A stretch of 6,166 nt of DNA from an uncultured Bdellovibrio sp. (lineage in GTDB: Bacteria; Bdellovibrionota; Bdellovibrionia; Bdellovibrionales; Bdellovibrionaceae): contig CALMPX010000095.1 of the NCBI GenBank assembly GCA_937871355.1, positions 1 through 6,166 of the forward strand, read 5' to 3'. The notes under the pieces are model-generated. The model was not told where the DNA came from and searched no databases. It worked only from the letters and a program-made list of their open reading frames with translations. Numbering within the stretch: the stretch's first letter is position 1; each line of letters starts with the position of its first letter. A program made the position numbers and the translations under genes. This document shows positions 6,115-6,166 of this stretch, piece by piece.

Positions 6115-6166
6115 ATAATAAGTACATTTTTATTACGGGCGGAGTTGTTTCATCGATTGGGAAAGG
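6111..6166 (+). CDS. pyrG: CTP synthase, N-terminal start (cut by right edge)
   Basis: Eighteen complete codons are visible before the right edge: MNNKYIFITGGVVSSIGK, with two further bases (gg). This is the near-invariant N-terminus of CTP synthase (KYIFVTGGVVSSLGKG), whose synthetase domain carries the P-loop-like GGVVSxxGKG. PyrG converts UTP to CTP using ATP and glutamine. The ATG overlaps the kdsB TGA as ATGA, with AGGA 8 nt upstream. Position and coupling suggest it belongs to the same transcript as engB and kdsB. The rest of the protein is outside the window, so its integrity cannot be judged. Confidence 0.93.
   Translation, partial: MNNKYIFITGGVVSSIGK

Noticed and set aside
5915..6127. 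70-codon minus-strand frame opposite the kdsB end and pyrG start, and similar antisense frames at 1228-1410, 2848-3048 and 5111-5332, plus the 4725-4910 plus-strand frame
   Set aside because: They are shadows of well-supported genes, with compositionally biased proteins (runs of Phe/Leu or Ser/Asn) and no recognisable domains.

Overview
The window looks like chromosomal DNA from a Gram-negative predatory-type bacterium of the Bdellovibrionota or a close relative. This is inferred from three things: a Kdo/LPS gene (kdsB), a large secreted LamG-module protein joined to Cys-paired modules, and an FHA-fused sigma-54 activator (a combination common in Bdellovibrio- and Myxococcus-like bacteria). 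The DNA is fairly AT-rich, lower in GC than I would expect for B. bacteriovorus itself, so a lower-GC relative is more likely. No mobile element, CRISPR array, tRNA or rRNA is visible.

Layout: (1) 1-1562, plus strand, is the 3' part of a large surface or secreted protein. The frame is open to the left edge, so its true start lies outside the window. (2) 1563-1620 is a short convergent spacer filled by a striking imperfect inverted repeat. (3) 1621-2289, minus strand, is a predicted outer-membrane lipoprotein with a BamE-like C-terminal region. (4) 2290-2431 is a divergent intergenic region with three short palindromes. (5) 2432-3190, plus strand, is a single-pass membrane protein whose periplasmic part resembles FliL, with an unusually long acidic cytoplasmic N-terminus and no flagellar genes beside it. 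(6) 3193-4449, minus strand, is an FHA / sigma-54 AAA+ / Fis-HTH transcription activator that ends 2 bp from the FliL-like gene. (7) 4450-4696 is a divergent intergenic region with a good sigma-70 type promoter facing right. (8) 4697-6166, plus strand, is a tightly packed operon engB - kdsB - pyrG, with both junctions overlapping as ATGA. The pyrG start (18 codons) is cut by the right edge.

How the genes fit together: engB (50S assembly GTPase), kdsB (CMP-Kdo synthesis for LPS) and pyrG (CTP synthesis) form a housekeeping operon in which PyrG makes the CTP that KdsB consumes. The left half is accessory envelope and surface material (LamG protein, lipoprotein, FliL-like protein), with a phospho-signal-type regulator between it and the operon. 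I see no convincing undescribed multi-gene system. The points most worth following are the orphan FliL-like protein, the FHA domain with replaced phosphate-contact residues, and the inverted repeat at 1564-1610.
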